Assembly (NCBI RefSeq): GCF_900683735.1
Contig: NZ_LR215979.1
Span: 2,294,001 to 2,358,000 of the forward strand
DNA from: Fusobacterium ulcerans ATCC 49185
GTDB taxonomy: Bacteria; Fusobacteriota; Fusobacteriia; Fusobacteriales; Fusobacteriaceae
DNA length: 64,000 nucleotides
Direction of reading: 5' to 3'
The position numbers were made by a program, and so were the translations under genes. Under the pieces are notes generated by a model that saw nothing but the letters and a program-made list of their open reading frames with translations, made no database searches and was not told the DNA's origin. Positions 38,908 through 48,415 of this stretch are shown piece after piece (the first letter of the stretch is position 1; each line of letters opens with the position of its first letter).

Positions 38908-38942
38908 AAAAAGAGACCACTTATAAAATATGATCTCTTTCT
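38908..38942 (-). terminator. Terminator between accessory LPS block and O-antigen operon
   Basis: On the - strand AAAGAGATCA and TGGTCTCTTT pair (one mismatch) and continue into six T. It would stop transcripts arriving from the GT2 gene at 39042. Confidence 0.75.
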
Positions 38943-39041
38943 TATTTAAATATAATTTTTATTGTTTTTCTTCTTTAATTCTATAACATATTTACAACAT
39001 ACTTTTATTTAAAAAAATTTTTTTCACTTTTTAATATTATT

Positions 39042-40084
39042 TTAATATTTTTTTATAAAATTTAAAGACTTTTTTATTTTCTTTTCAATTATTCTTCTAA
39101 ATATTTTTCTAGTGAGAACTTTATTCTTCCAATAAAATTTATTAAACAGAGATATTCTATAATACATAATAGTTTTTAATACTTCATTTACATCCATTCT
39201 AATTATTTCCAGCTCTTCTTTTGAATATTTTTCTTCAAAAATAGCTTTTAATTTCATTTCAAAATTTTTTGTCTCTAAAGAGAAATATCCATATTTTGAA
39301 TTTTATAACTCAACGTTTTATAATAAGTCATTAATAAATATATTCTAGTTTTTTTAAAATCATTATTTTCTATTCTACTCATAAATCTTTCTAAATACAT
39401 TACAATTTTTTTATACGCCTCTATTTCTTTTTCTTTATTTGGACTAGTTGTAGTACTTCCATCTCTATTTTGTCTATAATAATAATGAAATTTTTTTATA
39501 TATTTTACATTATTTGATATAATAAATGCTGTAAAATTAAATGAAGTATCTTCATATATGATTTTTTCTATAAATAATATATGATTTTCTTCCAAAAAGG
39601 TCTTTTTATATAATTTAGATGTAACCCCTCTAAATTTAAGTAATTGATTACTCCAAATCATACTTCCATTTCTTGTTTTTTTTTCATATATCTTTTCTGT
39701 TTTTTCATTCTTATTTAGATTGTCATATAAAATAAAATCAGAAAATACTATATCTGCATCTTCTGCATCTTTATATAAATCCTCTATCATTGTTAATTCA
39801 ATAAAATCATCTGGATCAATAAAAGAAATATACTCTCCTTTTGCTATTTTCATACCTGTATTTCTTGCTGATGAAACTCCCCCATTTTCTTTATTTATTA
39901 CAATCATTCTCTTATCAGATAAAAATCTCTCTATTTTTTTCATAGAATTATCTTGTGTTCCATCATTTACTATTATTATTTCTATTTCTTTCAATGTTTG
40001 ATTCACCACTGAATCTAAACATTCTTCAATATATTCTTCTACATTATATACAGGGATAATTACACTTACTTTTATTTTATTCAT
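39042..40084 (-). pseudogene. GT2 glycosyltransferase split by a frameshift
   Basis: The 5' part (40084-39275, 269 codons) is a GT2 transferase: VSVIIPVYNVEEYIEECL, IIVNDGTQDNS, GGVSSARNTG and the metal motif FIDPDDF. It stops at a TAG in the sequence CTTTAGAGAC. The next frame continues directly with LETKNFEMKLKAIFEEKY and runs to 39042 (MKLKAIFEEKYSKEEL and a Lys-rich end), so one missing base near 39276 would restore about 347 residues. The catalytic domain is in the intact part, so a shortened enzyme could still work. It overlaps the upstream ligase remnant by eight bases. It may be a real mutation or a sequencing error. Confidence 0.75.
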
Positions 40085-41244
40085 TGGTATTTTCTCCTCT
40101 TACTTTACACAAAGCTAATGCAAACATAAAGAATGCTAATTGATTAACTTTGCTAAAATAAATATTGCAATCTGTTAATCCAGTTAAATTCAAAAAAGCT
40201 AGTATACTAATAGAGAGATAAATCAATATTTTCTGGCTCTCTATTTGCGATGCCTTTAGTTTTTTTATAAATTCTAAAAGTAAAAAAATATTAAAAAAAA
40301 TATAAAATATTATTGCTCCTATACCTTGAGTCACAATTATTTCTAAAAAGTTATTATGAAGATGTGGATTTTTTTCCCAAGAAATTGCTCCCAATTCATG
40401 ATTGTTATAATAATAAAACCCCAATGCTTTAGATTTATTTTCTTTAAAATCATTAATTCCCTTTAGCCAAATTTTTATTCTTGTTTCTTTTTCTATGTTT
40501 TCCATTGATGTTAATCGCTTTACTCTATGTAGATATTTATTTATATGTGGTTCTTTAATAAAACAAATCCCTAAAATGAAAAAAATTATCAAATATTTAA
40601 ACTTTATTTTAAATTTTATTAAAAGTGTTGTTGCTATTATTAAAGGAATTACTAAAAGTGTTATTCGGCTATTTGTACTGATTAATACTAAAAAGATAAT
40701 ATAAAAATAACACTAGAAATAACTTTAGTAATAATTTTTTTTGAATATAGTAAAAAAAACTCATCAAAACATATATTCCAATTTCAATTGTTAATATTGT
40801 TGGCTCTGTTCTCATTTTTACTCTATAATATGGTGAAAAATTATTCAAATGCCATTCTTCCAGTCCTTTTATTGTAACTATTAATGAGCACAATATAAAA
40901 AGAATAAAAACCATTATAGTATTTTTCACTTAATTCTAATTGGGTTAAACATAAAAATAATATGTAATTATGAATTACTATTTTAAAAATAATTCAATAT
41001 TTAAACTTATAAAATCATTTTAAAAAACTTAGAGTTATAAAAATATATACCCAGCTATACTAATAACTAACCCCATAGATATTTTATTATATTTTTTTTT
41101 ATATAAACAAAAAAATATAGTTATCCCCATTAAAGCATAATCAACAACATATCTATCATTTCCTTTTCTAATTATAAAAAAAAGAAATATCATTGTTAGT
41201 ATACTTAATATTTCAGTATTCTTGTTTAATAAAAATTTTCTCAC
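40077..41244 (-). pseudogene. O-antigen ligase/polymerase-like gene, broken
   Basis: Three pieces of one membrane protein lie in order on the - strand: 41244-41035 (N-terminal helices, 69 codons), 40929-40669 (86 codons with GLEEWHLNNFSPYYRVKMR) and 40592-40077 (C-terminal part with HLHNNFLEIIVTQGIGA, the Wzy_C/WaaL region). The third frame extends upstream of 40592 as INTNSRITLLVIPLI, showing that a frameshift near 40700 joins pieces two and three. At least two further stops separate pieces one and two. A complete ligase of the same superfamily exists at 52237-53628. Non-functional unless the sequence is wrong. Confidence 0.78.
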
Positions 41245-41264
41245 TATTTATCCCCTCTACCATT

Positions 41265-42368
41265 TTATAGATTTAAAAGTTCTATGAAAGATTTTTCAAA
41301 TTCATCTACACTTATATTATTTATTTCTAAATTTGAATAATTTTCATCTCTTATATCATTTAGATTTTCTTTTTTCCCCTCTAATATTTTGACAAATTTT
41401 TCATTGTGAGCATATGGAACTTTCTTACTTCTAAATAGAGCTATTTGTTTTTTTCTTAAAGTATATCTAAAATTATATAAGCCTGAATCAAATCCAATAA
41501 AAATTTTTGCCTTTGCTACTATTTCTAAAACACTTTGTAAATTAGTTTTATTCACTAAATTTACTATATTCTCATTTGAACATAACTCAATTATTTTTTT
41601 TGAATATACTTCCTGAGATTTTCCTCCACCCACTAAATAAATTTTCTCTTCTGGGCAAATATCCACTATCTTTTTTATATATTCACTCATTTTATAGGGA
41701 TTACAAATTCTATTTTTATCTGTTGCTCCAACTCCAATTACAATACCTTCATTATAGAGAGAAGTACAAAACTTATCCTTTAAATTTGGTATTAATTCTT
41801 CTTTTTCTATTGGTTTATCAAATAAAAATTCTGCTATCTCTTTTAAAAAGTCAATCACATTTTTCTCTTCTTCATTAAAAATTTTTTTTGTTCTTAATTT
41901 TAAACTAGTTGTATAACAATTATTATTTTTTTTATCTTCTTCTTCTAAAGCTTCTATTCCCAATTTTTCTTTCGAATAAATATTCCTTATAAGATCATCA
42001 TTGCTCCATTCAAGATTGATAAAGTTCTTTATTCCAATTTTATTAATCTGATACATTTTTTTTATTCTTCTAATTAAATTATATCTTTCTTTTCTTGAAA
42101 TAGTAATAATTGGGAATTCTAAAACTTCTCCAAGAAAACCGTATTCTTCTCTTACTAAAAAAAATACATTATTATATTCATACTCTTCAATAATTTTTTC
42201 TATTAATTTACTTCTTATTACAATATCTCCCAATCCATCAGTCATTTTAACTATTATTTTTTGAGGGTCTTTAAAATTTCTTTTTAAAAAACAAAGAAAA
42301 AAATTTGTAAAAAATACATTTATTTCATCTCTTATATATGATTTTTTCAAAAAAAACTTCTTTTTCAT
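41265..42368 (-). CDS. GT9 (heptosyltransferase-like) glycosyltransferase
   Basis: A 367-residue GT9-family protein: KMTDGLGDIVIRSKLIE, IVIGVGATDKNRICNPYKM, IYLVGGGKSQE and FIGFDSGLYNFRYTLRKK. Start choice: ATG 42368 (MKKKFFLKKSYI) matches the paralogue at 55784-56860 and overlaps the upstream stop as ATGA; ATG 42377 is an alternative three codons earlier. It is intact although its upstream neighbours are broken. GT9 enzymes build LPS inner core; this one, with the usual acidic Asp missing near the N-terminus, may use another sugar. Confidence 0.8.
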   Translation of the reverse strand: MKKKFFLKKSYIRDEINVFFTNFFLCFLKRNFKDPQKIIVKMTDGLGDIVIRSKLIEKIIEEYEYNNVFFLVREEYGFLGEVLEFPIITISRKERYNLIRRIKKMYQINKIGIKNFINLEWSNDDLIRNIYSKEKLGIEALEEEDKKNNNCYTTSLKLRTKKIFNEEEKNVIDFLKEIAEFLFDKPIEKEELIPNLKDKFCTSLYNEGIVIGVGATDKNRICNPYKMSEYIKKIVDICPEEKIYLVGGGKSQEVYSKKIIELCSNENIVNLVNKTNLQSVLEIVAKAKIFIGFDSGLYNFRYTLRKKQIALFRSKKVPYAHNEKFVKILEGKKENLNDIRDENYSNLEINNISVDEFEKSFIELLNL

Positions 42369-43112
42369 ATTTTCCATCCTTTTTTTCTCAATTTTTTTTC
42401 TTCGATTTTAGTTGCTCTATAAATTTTAGCTTTTTTATTTTTCTTATAAGTAAAATTACATAGTATGAAAAATCCTTTTTTTTTTATAATATCTTTCCTC
42501 TACTTTATATTTTTTCTATTACCAATAAATCATTCTTCATTATAAAAGATCATTCCATCTCTTAAAATAAAAATACTTTTTCTTTTTCCCTTGAGTATCT
42601 ATTATTTTTATTCCATTTTTAGTTTTATAAAATTTGAAGTATTTAAATCTCCATGATATATTTTTCTTTATGTAATTTATTAATTATTTTCATTATCTTA
42701 TCTATATCTGCAATAGTTTTTATTGGCTCTCCATCTACACATTCCATTAATATGTAACTTTCTTTTATAAAAATCTTTTTCTTTACAATAACTAAAAATG
42801 GAACTGCATATTCTGTAATTCCTTCTTTTATTCTTTCTCTCACATTTATCAAAGTATTCAATGCCTCTCCATTTTTTTTATTAAAGTTTGTATTTTTCTT
42901 TGAGGTATTATAGTTTCTGATTTAGGTGATTTTAATATATACTTCTTTCCTTCTACTTCTATTTTTTTACTACATAATTTCTTTCTGTATTTTTGTAAAC
43001 TTCTAATTTTTCATACTGCTTATCAACTATTTTCTTTCCTAACTCTTTATAAAATATTTCTTTTTCTGGATAATATATATTATATTCTTTATACTTTTCA
43101 TTTTTTTATCAT
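42365..43112 (-). pseudogene. LPS core kinase-like gene, frameshifted copy A
   Basis: Nearly identical in DNA to the intact gene at 56916-57665, which encodes a 249-residue RfaY-like kinase. This copy has many 1-2 base length changes in T/A runs: for example two extra T near 42876, two near 42966, and one missing near 42545, 42635 and 42660. Only 42643-42861 remains as an open frame. The start (complement of 43110-43112) and stop (42365) are both recognisable. Confidence 0.85.
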
Positions 43113-43129
43113 CTTAATTATCCTCTGTT

Positions 43130-44304
43130 CTAAATTTCTTCTATTAATTTTTCATATTCTTTCATCACATTTTTACTGTCAAATTCTTTTACTCTCTCTT
43201 TTATTAAATTTTCATATTTTTTTAATTCTTGATTTTTTAAAATTTTTCTATACTATCAGCAAGTTCTTCTTCGTTTCCAACCTCAAATAAAATTCCACAT
43301 TTTCCTTCTTTTAAAATATCTCTTGGACCTACTGGGCATCTTGAAGAAATTACTACTTTTCCTGAATACCCTGCTTCAACTAATACTAATCCAAATCCCT
43401 CAAATTTTGAACTATGTATAAAAAATTAGAATTTTTTTCAGCCATACATATGGTTTTTCATTCTTCCTAATAAAAATACTAAATTTTCTAACTGATATTC
43501 TTTTATCCATTCTTCTATTATTTTTTAGAAGGTCCATCCCCTATAATATACAGCTTTTGTTCTATACCTTTATCTTTTAGTATTTTAAAACTCTTTAGAA
43601 GAGTATCATAATCTTTTGAATAACATCTAACCTTGATATGGCAATACAATAATCTTCTTCTAACATTTTTATCTGTTCTTTTGTCAGTTCACTTTTATCT
43701 TCCATCAGCTTCTCTATTCTTTCAAAATTAAACGGATTATATATTCTGTTGACTTTTCCTTTCAAAGTTGGATATATATTTTCTATTTCTTCTTTCATTT
43801 CATCGCATATAGCTACTACTCTGTCATATTTTTCTAATCTTTTCCCAAATCTTTTATCTTGCCTTTTTTTTCTTTAAATTAGGTATAGAATTATGAATCC
43901 ACACTATTTTCTTTTTGATGTCTAATTTTTCTATATACTTTGAAGCTCCTCCATCAAAATCTATTACGATATCTATTTCTCCAAGTTTTTAATATCTGCT
44001 GCATATTCTTATACATAATTCTATTTTTTTTTCCATCATCAAATTATACATCAACTTATACGCAATATTTTTCTTTCTTACTTTTATTTTTCTGTTTCTC
44101 TTATGAGTTTTTCTGGTTTTAGGAAAAATATTGTATATCTTTTGGTATATCTCTTTCAAATATATTTTTTTTTCCACAATCATCATCTATCACAAGATAA
44201 ATATCAAATTTTTCTTTATCAATAGTTTGAAGAACTTCTATTAAGACTCTTTCAAGTCCTCCCATTCTTAAACTTCCACTTCTGAATATGACTTTCTTTT
44301 TCAT
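43130..44304 (-). pseudogene. GT4 glycosyltransferase, frameshifted copy A
   Basis: DNA counterpart of the intact 395-codon gene 57683-58870. It begins MKKKVIFRSGSLRMGGLERV at 44304 but is broken at several homopolymers: missing T near 43535 and 43615, missing A near 43425 and 44125, two missing T near 43990, and two extra T near 43435. Surviving frames are 44304-44119, 44186-43989 and 43798-43595. It could not give a full protein as written. Confidence 0.85.
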
Positions 44305-45398
44305 TTATACCTTCCATTTTAATTTATCTATTATTTCTTTAATATCTCTTTTCATTTCTTCTTTATCAAAATCTTTTATCCATCTTCTGTCTTTACACTT
44401 TATTACATAACTCAATTCTGATTTTGGTGAAAAATATTCTATACTGTTTTCATTATCTGGAAATATTGAAATTACTGGTATATTATATGCTGAAGCTATA
44501 TGTACCACTCCAGTATCTACACTTACCAATATATTTGTGTATTTTATCATTGCTGCTGCTTCTAATATATCTTCTGTTTTTCACAAATTTTTATTCTCTC
44601 TTCATTCCACTTTTTATCTCTTTTTTTCTAATTCTTCATATTTATCTGGCAGCGCCATCACATATACAAATTTTTTTTCATTTATTTCTATAAGTTTTTA
44701 CAACTTTCTTTTTCACTTCTTCTATTGATAAATTTTTCTTTATATTTCCACCTGTATAATTAAAAATTATATTTATATTTTTTTAGGAAAATAATCCTTA
44801 TATTTTTCTTCTGTTTCTCCTAAAAATAATTCATATTTTCTATTCTCTACTTTCTTCCCTAATGCTTCTATTCCTGCTAAACTAATATCTCTCATATGAT
44901 TACTTTTTTTTTGTTTCTATATATCTATCAAAAAAAATAGTTAATTCATCTTTTTTATTCCATGTTTTTTTCTTCTCTAAATACTCCCACACTATATCTT
45001 GGTTTCATTATTTTCAAAGCAAATATGCTATAAAATCTTAATCCACTAGTAAAATCAAAATATAGATCATACTTTTTCCTTTTTAACAGTGCATCATACC
45101 AAGAAGATAAAATTCTTAATATTTTCACTCTATGTACAAATCTGCTTCCCCTTTTTGTTTCTATAACATTTAAGTAGGGACAATTTTTAAACAATGGTGT
45201 TACTATCTTATCTAGATAAACATCTATTTCTGCCTCTGGAAAAAAATCATGCAATTCTCTGATCAATGGTGTTTCACATACCATATCTCCTATTCTTCCA
45301 CCAGGAATTAATATTCTTCTTATACTTTTTAACTCTATATCTTTTTCTTTTTTCTTCATTCCTGCTAATCTTATAAAAAAACCTCTGCTCTTACTCAT
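44305..45398 (-). pseudogene. GT9 glycosyltransferase, frameshifted copy A
   Basis: DNA counterpart of the intact 362-codon gene 58871-59959. The N-terminal 145 codons (45398-44955) read identically to the intact copy (GGRIGDMVCETPLIREL) until an extra T near 44967 shifts the frame. The C-terminal 81 codons (44550-44305), with SVDTGVVHIASAYNIPVIS, are again open. Further indels fall near 44580, 44630, 44696 and 44780. Confidence 0.85.
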
Positions 45399-45484
45399 TC
45401 TCTTCTCCCATAATTTTAGAATATTTTTTTTATTATTTTCAATTTAGATATATCAAAGTTTTTCCCTCATTTTTATTCTATTTG

Positions 45485-46228
45485 TTATATAATTTTATTT
45501 ATCAAATGATGGCATTCTCTCTCAGATTCAGGTGGTATTTTTAAATAATCTCCATATACTTCTTTTAAATATGCATCATAATTATTTGGAACACTATATA
45601 ATTTCCCCTCAAACTCTAATTTTTTTAATGGATAAAAATCATCAAATGGCAAAAGTACTAAATTAAAATGTGCCTCTAATCCTCTTCCAACATATAAAGG
45701 GTTCTTATTCGAAATAATAAAATTTAAAAAGAATTTTTTTCTAAATACTTTTCTTAAAATCTGTGAACGCCAAAATTTAGAGATATTTTTTAAATTGAAT
45801 TTCTTTTTTCCTTTTTCATTTCTTTCGCTTGTTAAATTAATAAAGTATTTATCTATAAATTTCATTAATTTTATATTAGAATAATAATCAAAAGGAAAAA
45901 TATCTATAGCTATCTTCTTTTTTTCTAATTTATCATTAATAATATAATTTTTTTTACTAAATATATTTAAACTTCTATTTTTAAAAAATTTTATTGAAAT
46001 CTCAGGGTGGTCTTCATAATTTTTATAAATAGAGAGTAATTTATTATAATTTTTTCTATCCATCCCTATATCAATATCATCATCCCATGGAATAAAGCCT
46101 TTATGTCTTACTGCCCCTAATAAAGTTCCAAAATCTAACCAGTATTCTATTTCATTTTCATCGCAGATCTCTGCAAATTGATCTAACATTTTCTTTTCTA
46201 TCAGTTGCAGCTTTCTAAGTTCAGTCAT
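45485..46228 (-). CDS. LicD-family transferase 1
   Basis: A 247-residue LicD protein. IEYWLDFGTLLGAVRHKG with FIPWDDDIDIGMDR is the nucleotidyltransferase-fold core with its metal-binding Asp cluster, and VDIFPFDYYSN-like text (IAIDIFPFDYYSN) follows. LicD proteins transfer phosphocholine or related phospho-groups to surface glycans. GGAGGA precedes ATG 46228. It sits between GT9 genes where the intact B block has none, suggesting an insertion in block A. No licABC genes are in the window, so the transferred group is uncertain. Confidence 0.85.
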   Translation of the reverse strand: MTELRKLQLIEKKMLDQFAEICDENEIEYWLDFGTLLGAVRHKGFIPWDDDIDIGMDRKNYNKLLSIYKNYEDHPEISIKFFKNRSLNIFSKKNYIINDKLEKKKIAIDIFPFDYYSNIKLMKFIDKYFINLTSERNEKGKKKFNLKNISKFWRSQILRKVFRKKFFLNFIISNKNPLYVGRGLEAHFNLVLLPFDDFYPLKKLEFEGKLYSVPNNYDAYLKEVYGDYLKIPPESERECHHLINKII

Positions 46229-46266
46229 TTTTCCTCCAAAAATATTTATATATATTTTTATACTTT

Positions 46267-47382
46267 TTAAATATTCTCTATCTCTCTTTCAATCTCTCTT
46301 ATATCAAATCTATTGATATTTGCTTCTTCCCCATTTTTAACTTCAAAGTCTTTAGAAAATATTTGTACTGCTCCTCTATAATTAGGTGCCCATAAATATC
46401 TATTTACTTCATTTTCTACTCTATTATCTAACCTATAAATTCCTATCAATTTTCTTTTAAAAGCTGCTGCTATATGCACTATTGATGTATCTGGTGTTAT
46501 CACTAAGTCTGCTTTACTTATCAAATATGATGTCTCTATTATATTTTCTAATTCTGGAAAAATTACATCCTTTCCCAATTCTTTTATTATATTTTCAAGT
46601 TCTTTCTTTCTTTTTCCTTCTCCTATAAAAATCAAAATATTATTTTTATTTTTAAGAACTATCTTTCCTATTTTTAATATATTTTCTAGACTTATGTCCC
46701 TATGTTTACTCGCTGCAAATGGATTAAATACAATTATTTTTTTATGATTTATACTTTTTAATAAATCATTAACTTTATTCTTTTGCTTCTCAGTAAAAAA
46801 TAGTTCATAATTAATATTGATATCTGTTATTCCTATTTTTTCTAATATACCTCTATATATTTCAGTTATATGAATATATCCTTCTGGTTTTGAATATGAT
46901 ATATCAAACAAATTCCAATTTTCTTTATTTAATCCCATATTGAATCTTGCTTCAGATAAATTTATTAACATCATTTGATTTACTCTTAACATCTCTGAAA
47001 AATCTATTAACAAGTCATATTTTTCTTCTGATATTTTAGAAGCTAATTTTTTTATATTTTTTCTATCTTTTTTATATTCATATATTTTATCCACATTTGG
47101 ATTAGTTTCTATTATTGCTTTTGCTCCTTCTTTTGTTACTACTCCTATTTCTACATATGGATATCTTTTCTTTATCTCTCTAAACATCAGAGTATTTATT
47201 ACCATATCTCCTATTTTTCCATCATATCTTAAAAAAAGAACTTTTCTTATATTATTATTTTCAATAAAATTTCCTGATTTTATTTCTTCTTTGTTTAGTT
47301 TTCTATCCCAAATATATTTCCCTATTTTTAATCTTTTCTCTCTCATATAATCTTGAAATACTCTATTTATTTTTCTTAACAT
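46267..47382 (-). CDS. GT9 (heptosyltransferase-like) glycosyltransferase
   Basis: A 371-residue GT9 protein: RYDGKIGDMVINTLMFREI, VFNPFAASKHRD and ISKADLVITPDTSIVHIAAAF. It is a close paralogue of 59956-61092, differing mainly by conservative changes. AGGGGAG precedes ATG 47382. It is the first gene of the accessory - strand block after a 1-kb gene-free region, so a promoter probably lies in 47400-47700. It is intact, unlike the three genes that follow after licD. Confidence 0.85.
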   Translation of the reverse strand: MLRKINRVFQDYMREKRLKIGKYIWDRKLNKEEIKSGNFIENNNIRKVLFLRYDGKIGDMVINTLMFREIKKRYPYVEIGVVTKEGAKAIIETNPNVDKIYEYKKDRKNIKKLASKISEEKYDLLIDFSEMLRVNQMMLINLSEARFNMGLNKENWNLFDISYSKPEGYIHITEIYRGILEKIGITDININYELFFTEKQKNKVNDLLKSINHKKIIVFNPFAASKHRDISLENILKIGKIVLKNKNNILIFIGEGKRKKELENIIKELGKDVIFPELENIIETSYLISKADLVITPDTSIVHIAAAFKRKLIGIYRLDNRVENEVNRYLWAPNYRGAVQIFSKDFEVKNGEEANINRFDIREIEREIENI

Positions 47383-47455
47383 AAGCTCCCCTAAAAAAAA
47401 TTATATATTATTTTTATTTTTCTAATTTTATTCACTTTTAAAGATTATAAAATAT

Positions 47456-47690
47456 TTTTCAAATAAAATTATACATTATATAGTTATTTTTTTCTACTTT
47501 TAAAATTAATAAACTTTTTAAATTTGTTAATTATTATTCTTTAAAACAAAAATTTCATTTATAAAAATATTTCATTTTTATAAAAATAATAAACCATAAA
47601 AATCAATCATATTTCAATAATAACCTTTAAGATTAATTTTAAACTTTTTTGCAATATAATTATGTTAAAATTGTGTTTCAAAGAAATTCA
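47456..47690 (-). repeat. AT-rich inter-operon segment related to 38641-38900
   Basis: Shared anchors in the same order are TTTTCAAAT with AAATTATACA (47456 and 38641), TATTCTTTAAAA (about 47536 and 38731), and TATGTT..TGTGTTT-like text ending CAAAGAAA/TAAAGAAA (about 47660 and 38880). The end part, AAACTTTTT..GCAATATA..TATGTT, also recurs at 49485-49525. Spacing differs and the DNA is AT-rich, so homology is probable rather than certain. Each copy is upstream of a - strand transcription unit. Confidence 0.45.
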
Positions 47691-47773
47691 TATTCTTTTT
47701 TAAACTTATTCATTCTTTATTCATTTTAATTTTTGATTATTTTTATTTTTACTGAGTATATACCCTCTTTTTA

Positions 47774-48000
47774 GTTCTCTTTTATTTAAAAGGCGAACTT
47801 TTATTTTTTAGAACAATTTGTTTTAAAATTCAACTTTTAGAAAACGAATAAAATTAAGGAATAAAGGAAGTAGTGATGTAATATTTTACTATTTTTATTT
47901 ATAAATGTCAATTTTAATAAAATTAAATAGAGAATTCAATTCTATAAAAATAAGAATTTTAGACATAAATTGAACAGGACGTTATTAAATAAAAGAGAAC
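47774..48000. mobile_element. Possible MITE or IS remnant with 16-bp inverted repeats
   Basis: GTTCTCTTTTATTTAA (47774-47789) and its exact reverse complement TTAAATAAAAGAGAAC (47985-48000) flank 195 bases with no open frame. A perfect 16-bp pair at this distance is unlikely by chance even in AT-rich DNA. No clear target-site duplication is visible. Confidence 0.5.
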
Positions 48001-48189
48001 TTTTTTTTATTTTTATGTTTATTCTAAAAACAAAAATAAACTGGCTTTTCAGCCAATCTAATATAATTATTTCTGGATAGATATCAAAAAAAAAATATAT
48101 AATATTGTAAGATTTTTATTTCTAGAACTAATCATAAATATTCTAAAAATTTAAATTAGCGATAGTTAAATAATATCTTTAAAATAGTG

Positions 48190-48300
48190 ATGGTTATCTA
48201 ACTACAGTTAAATATTTGAAAATTAAAATTGAGTTTAATTTACTTGAAGAAAAGATTGAGTATTTAAGAATGGAGAATGAATTTTTTTAAAACTGAATAA
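48190..48300 (+). pseudogene. Possible remnant of an IS3-family OrfA
   Basis: One frame reads LLEEKIEYLRMENEFF before a frameshift, resembling the leucine-zipper end of IS3/IS150 OrfA (typically ...LRMENEFLKKL). The frame shifts at a run of seven T and nothing of OrfB follows. A trace only. Confidence 0.3.
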
Positions 48301-48360
48301 AATATTGAAATAATAAAAATTACATAGACTTTTACAGCAATGAAAAAATTCTCAAAAATT

Positions 48361-48401
48361 AAATGGCTTGAATCTGGTAGAATACCGTTTTCAAACCATT
48401 T
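48361..48401 (-). terminator. Terminator after licD 2
   Basis: A long interrupted stem: on the + strand AAATGG, TTGAA and GGTA pair in order with TACC, TTCAA and CCATTT, with small internal bulges. On the - strand it is followed by AATTTTT. It ends 15 bases past the licD stop at 48416. Confidence 0.8.
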
Positions 48402-48415
48402 AGTTAATCTATTTT

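Larger units (their letters stand above)
38556..39041. other. Inter-operon region upstream of the O-antigen operon
   Basis: These 486 bases of AT-rich DNA have no gene. They hold a - strand terminator (38911-38939) for the preceding cluster, a candidate - strand promoter (38823-38850), a promoter-like pair on the + strand (38844-38874), and a leader of about 270 bases before the first O-antigen gene. Parts resemble 47456-47690 and 49465-49530. Confidence 0.6.
42370..45398 (-). repeat. 3-kb duplicated segment, copy A (degraded)
   Basis: Matches 56921-59959 base by base apart from short indels in homopolymers and C-to-T changes inside T-runs. It covers kinase, GT4 and GT9 genes. Similarity ends close to gene boundaries: inside the kinase 3' end on one side and at the GT9 start codon on the other. 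Both copies lie on the - strand, so they are direct repeats 14.5 kb apart. Confidence 0.92.
47383..48415. other. Gene-free region with mobile-element traces
   Basis: 1.03 kb without an intact gene. From left to right it holds a leader-like segment resembling 38641-38900 (47456-47690), a 227-bp unit bounded by perfect 16-bp inverted repeats (47774-48000), a short hairpin (48042-48055), a trace of an IS3-type OrfA (about 48190-48300) and the licD terminator (48361-48401). Confidence 0.6.

Noticed and set aside
39042-39257. Independent 71-residue protein
   Set aside because: It continues the GT2 protein at 39275-40084 in the adjacent frame without a gap, so it is better explained as a frameshifted C-terminus.
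40669-40929. Separate small membrane-protein gene
   Set aside because: The content (GLEEWHLNNFSPYYRVKMR and hydrophobic helices) fits the middle of the adjacent broken ligase gene, and the next fragment continues it in another frame.
47383-48415. CRISPR array or tRNA in the gene-poor gap
   Set aside because: No regularly spaced repeats of constant length and no cloverleaf-forming sequence were seen; the repeats present are single inverted or leader-like segments.
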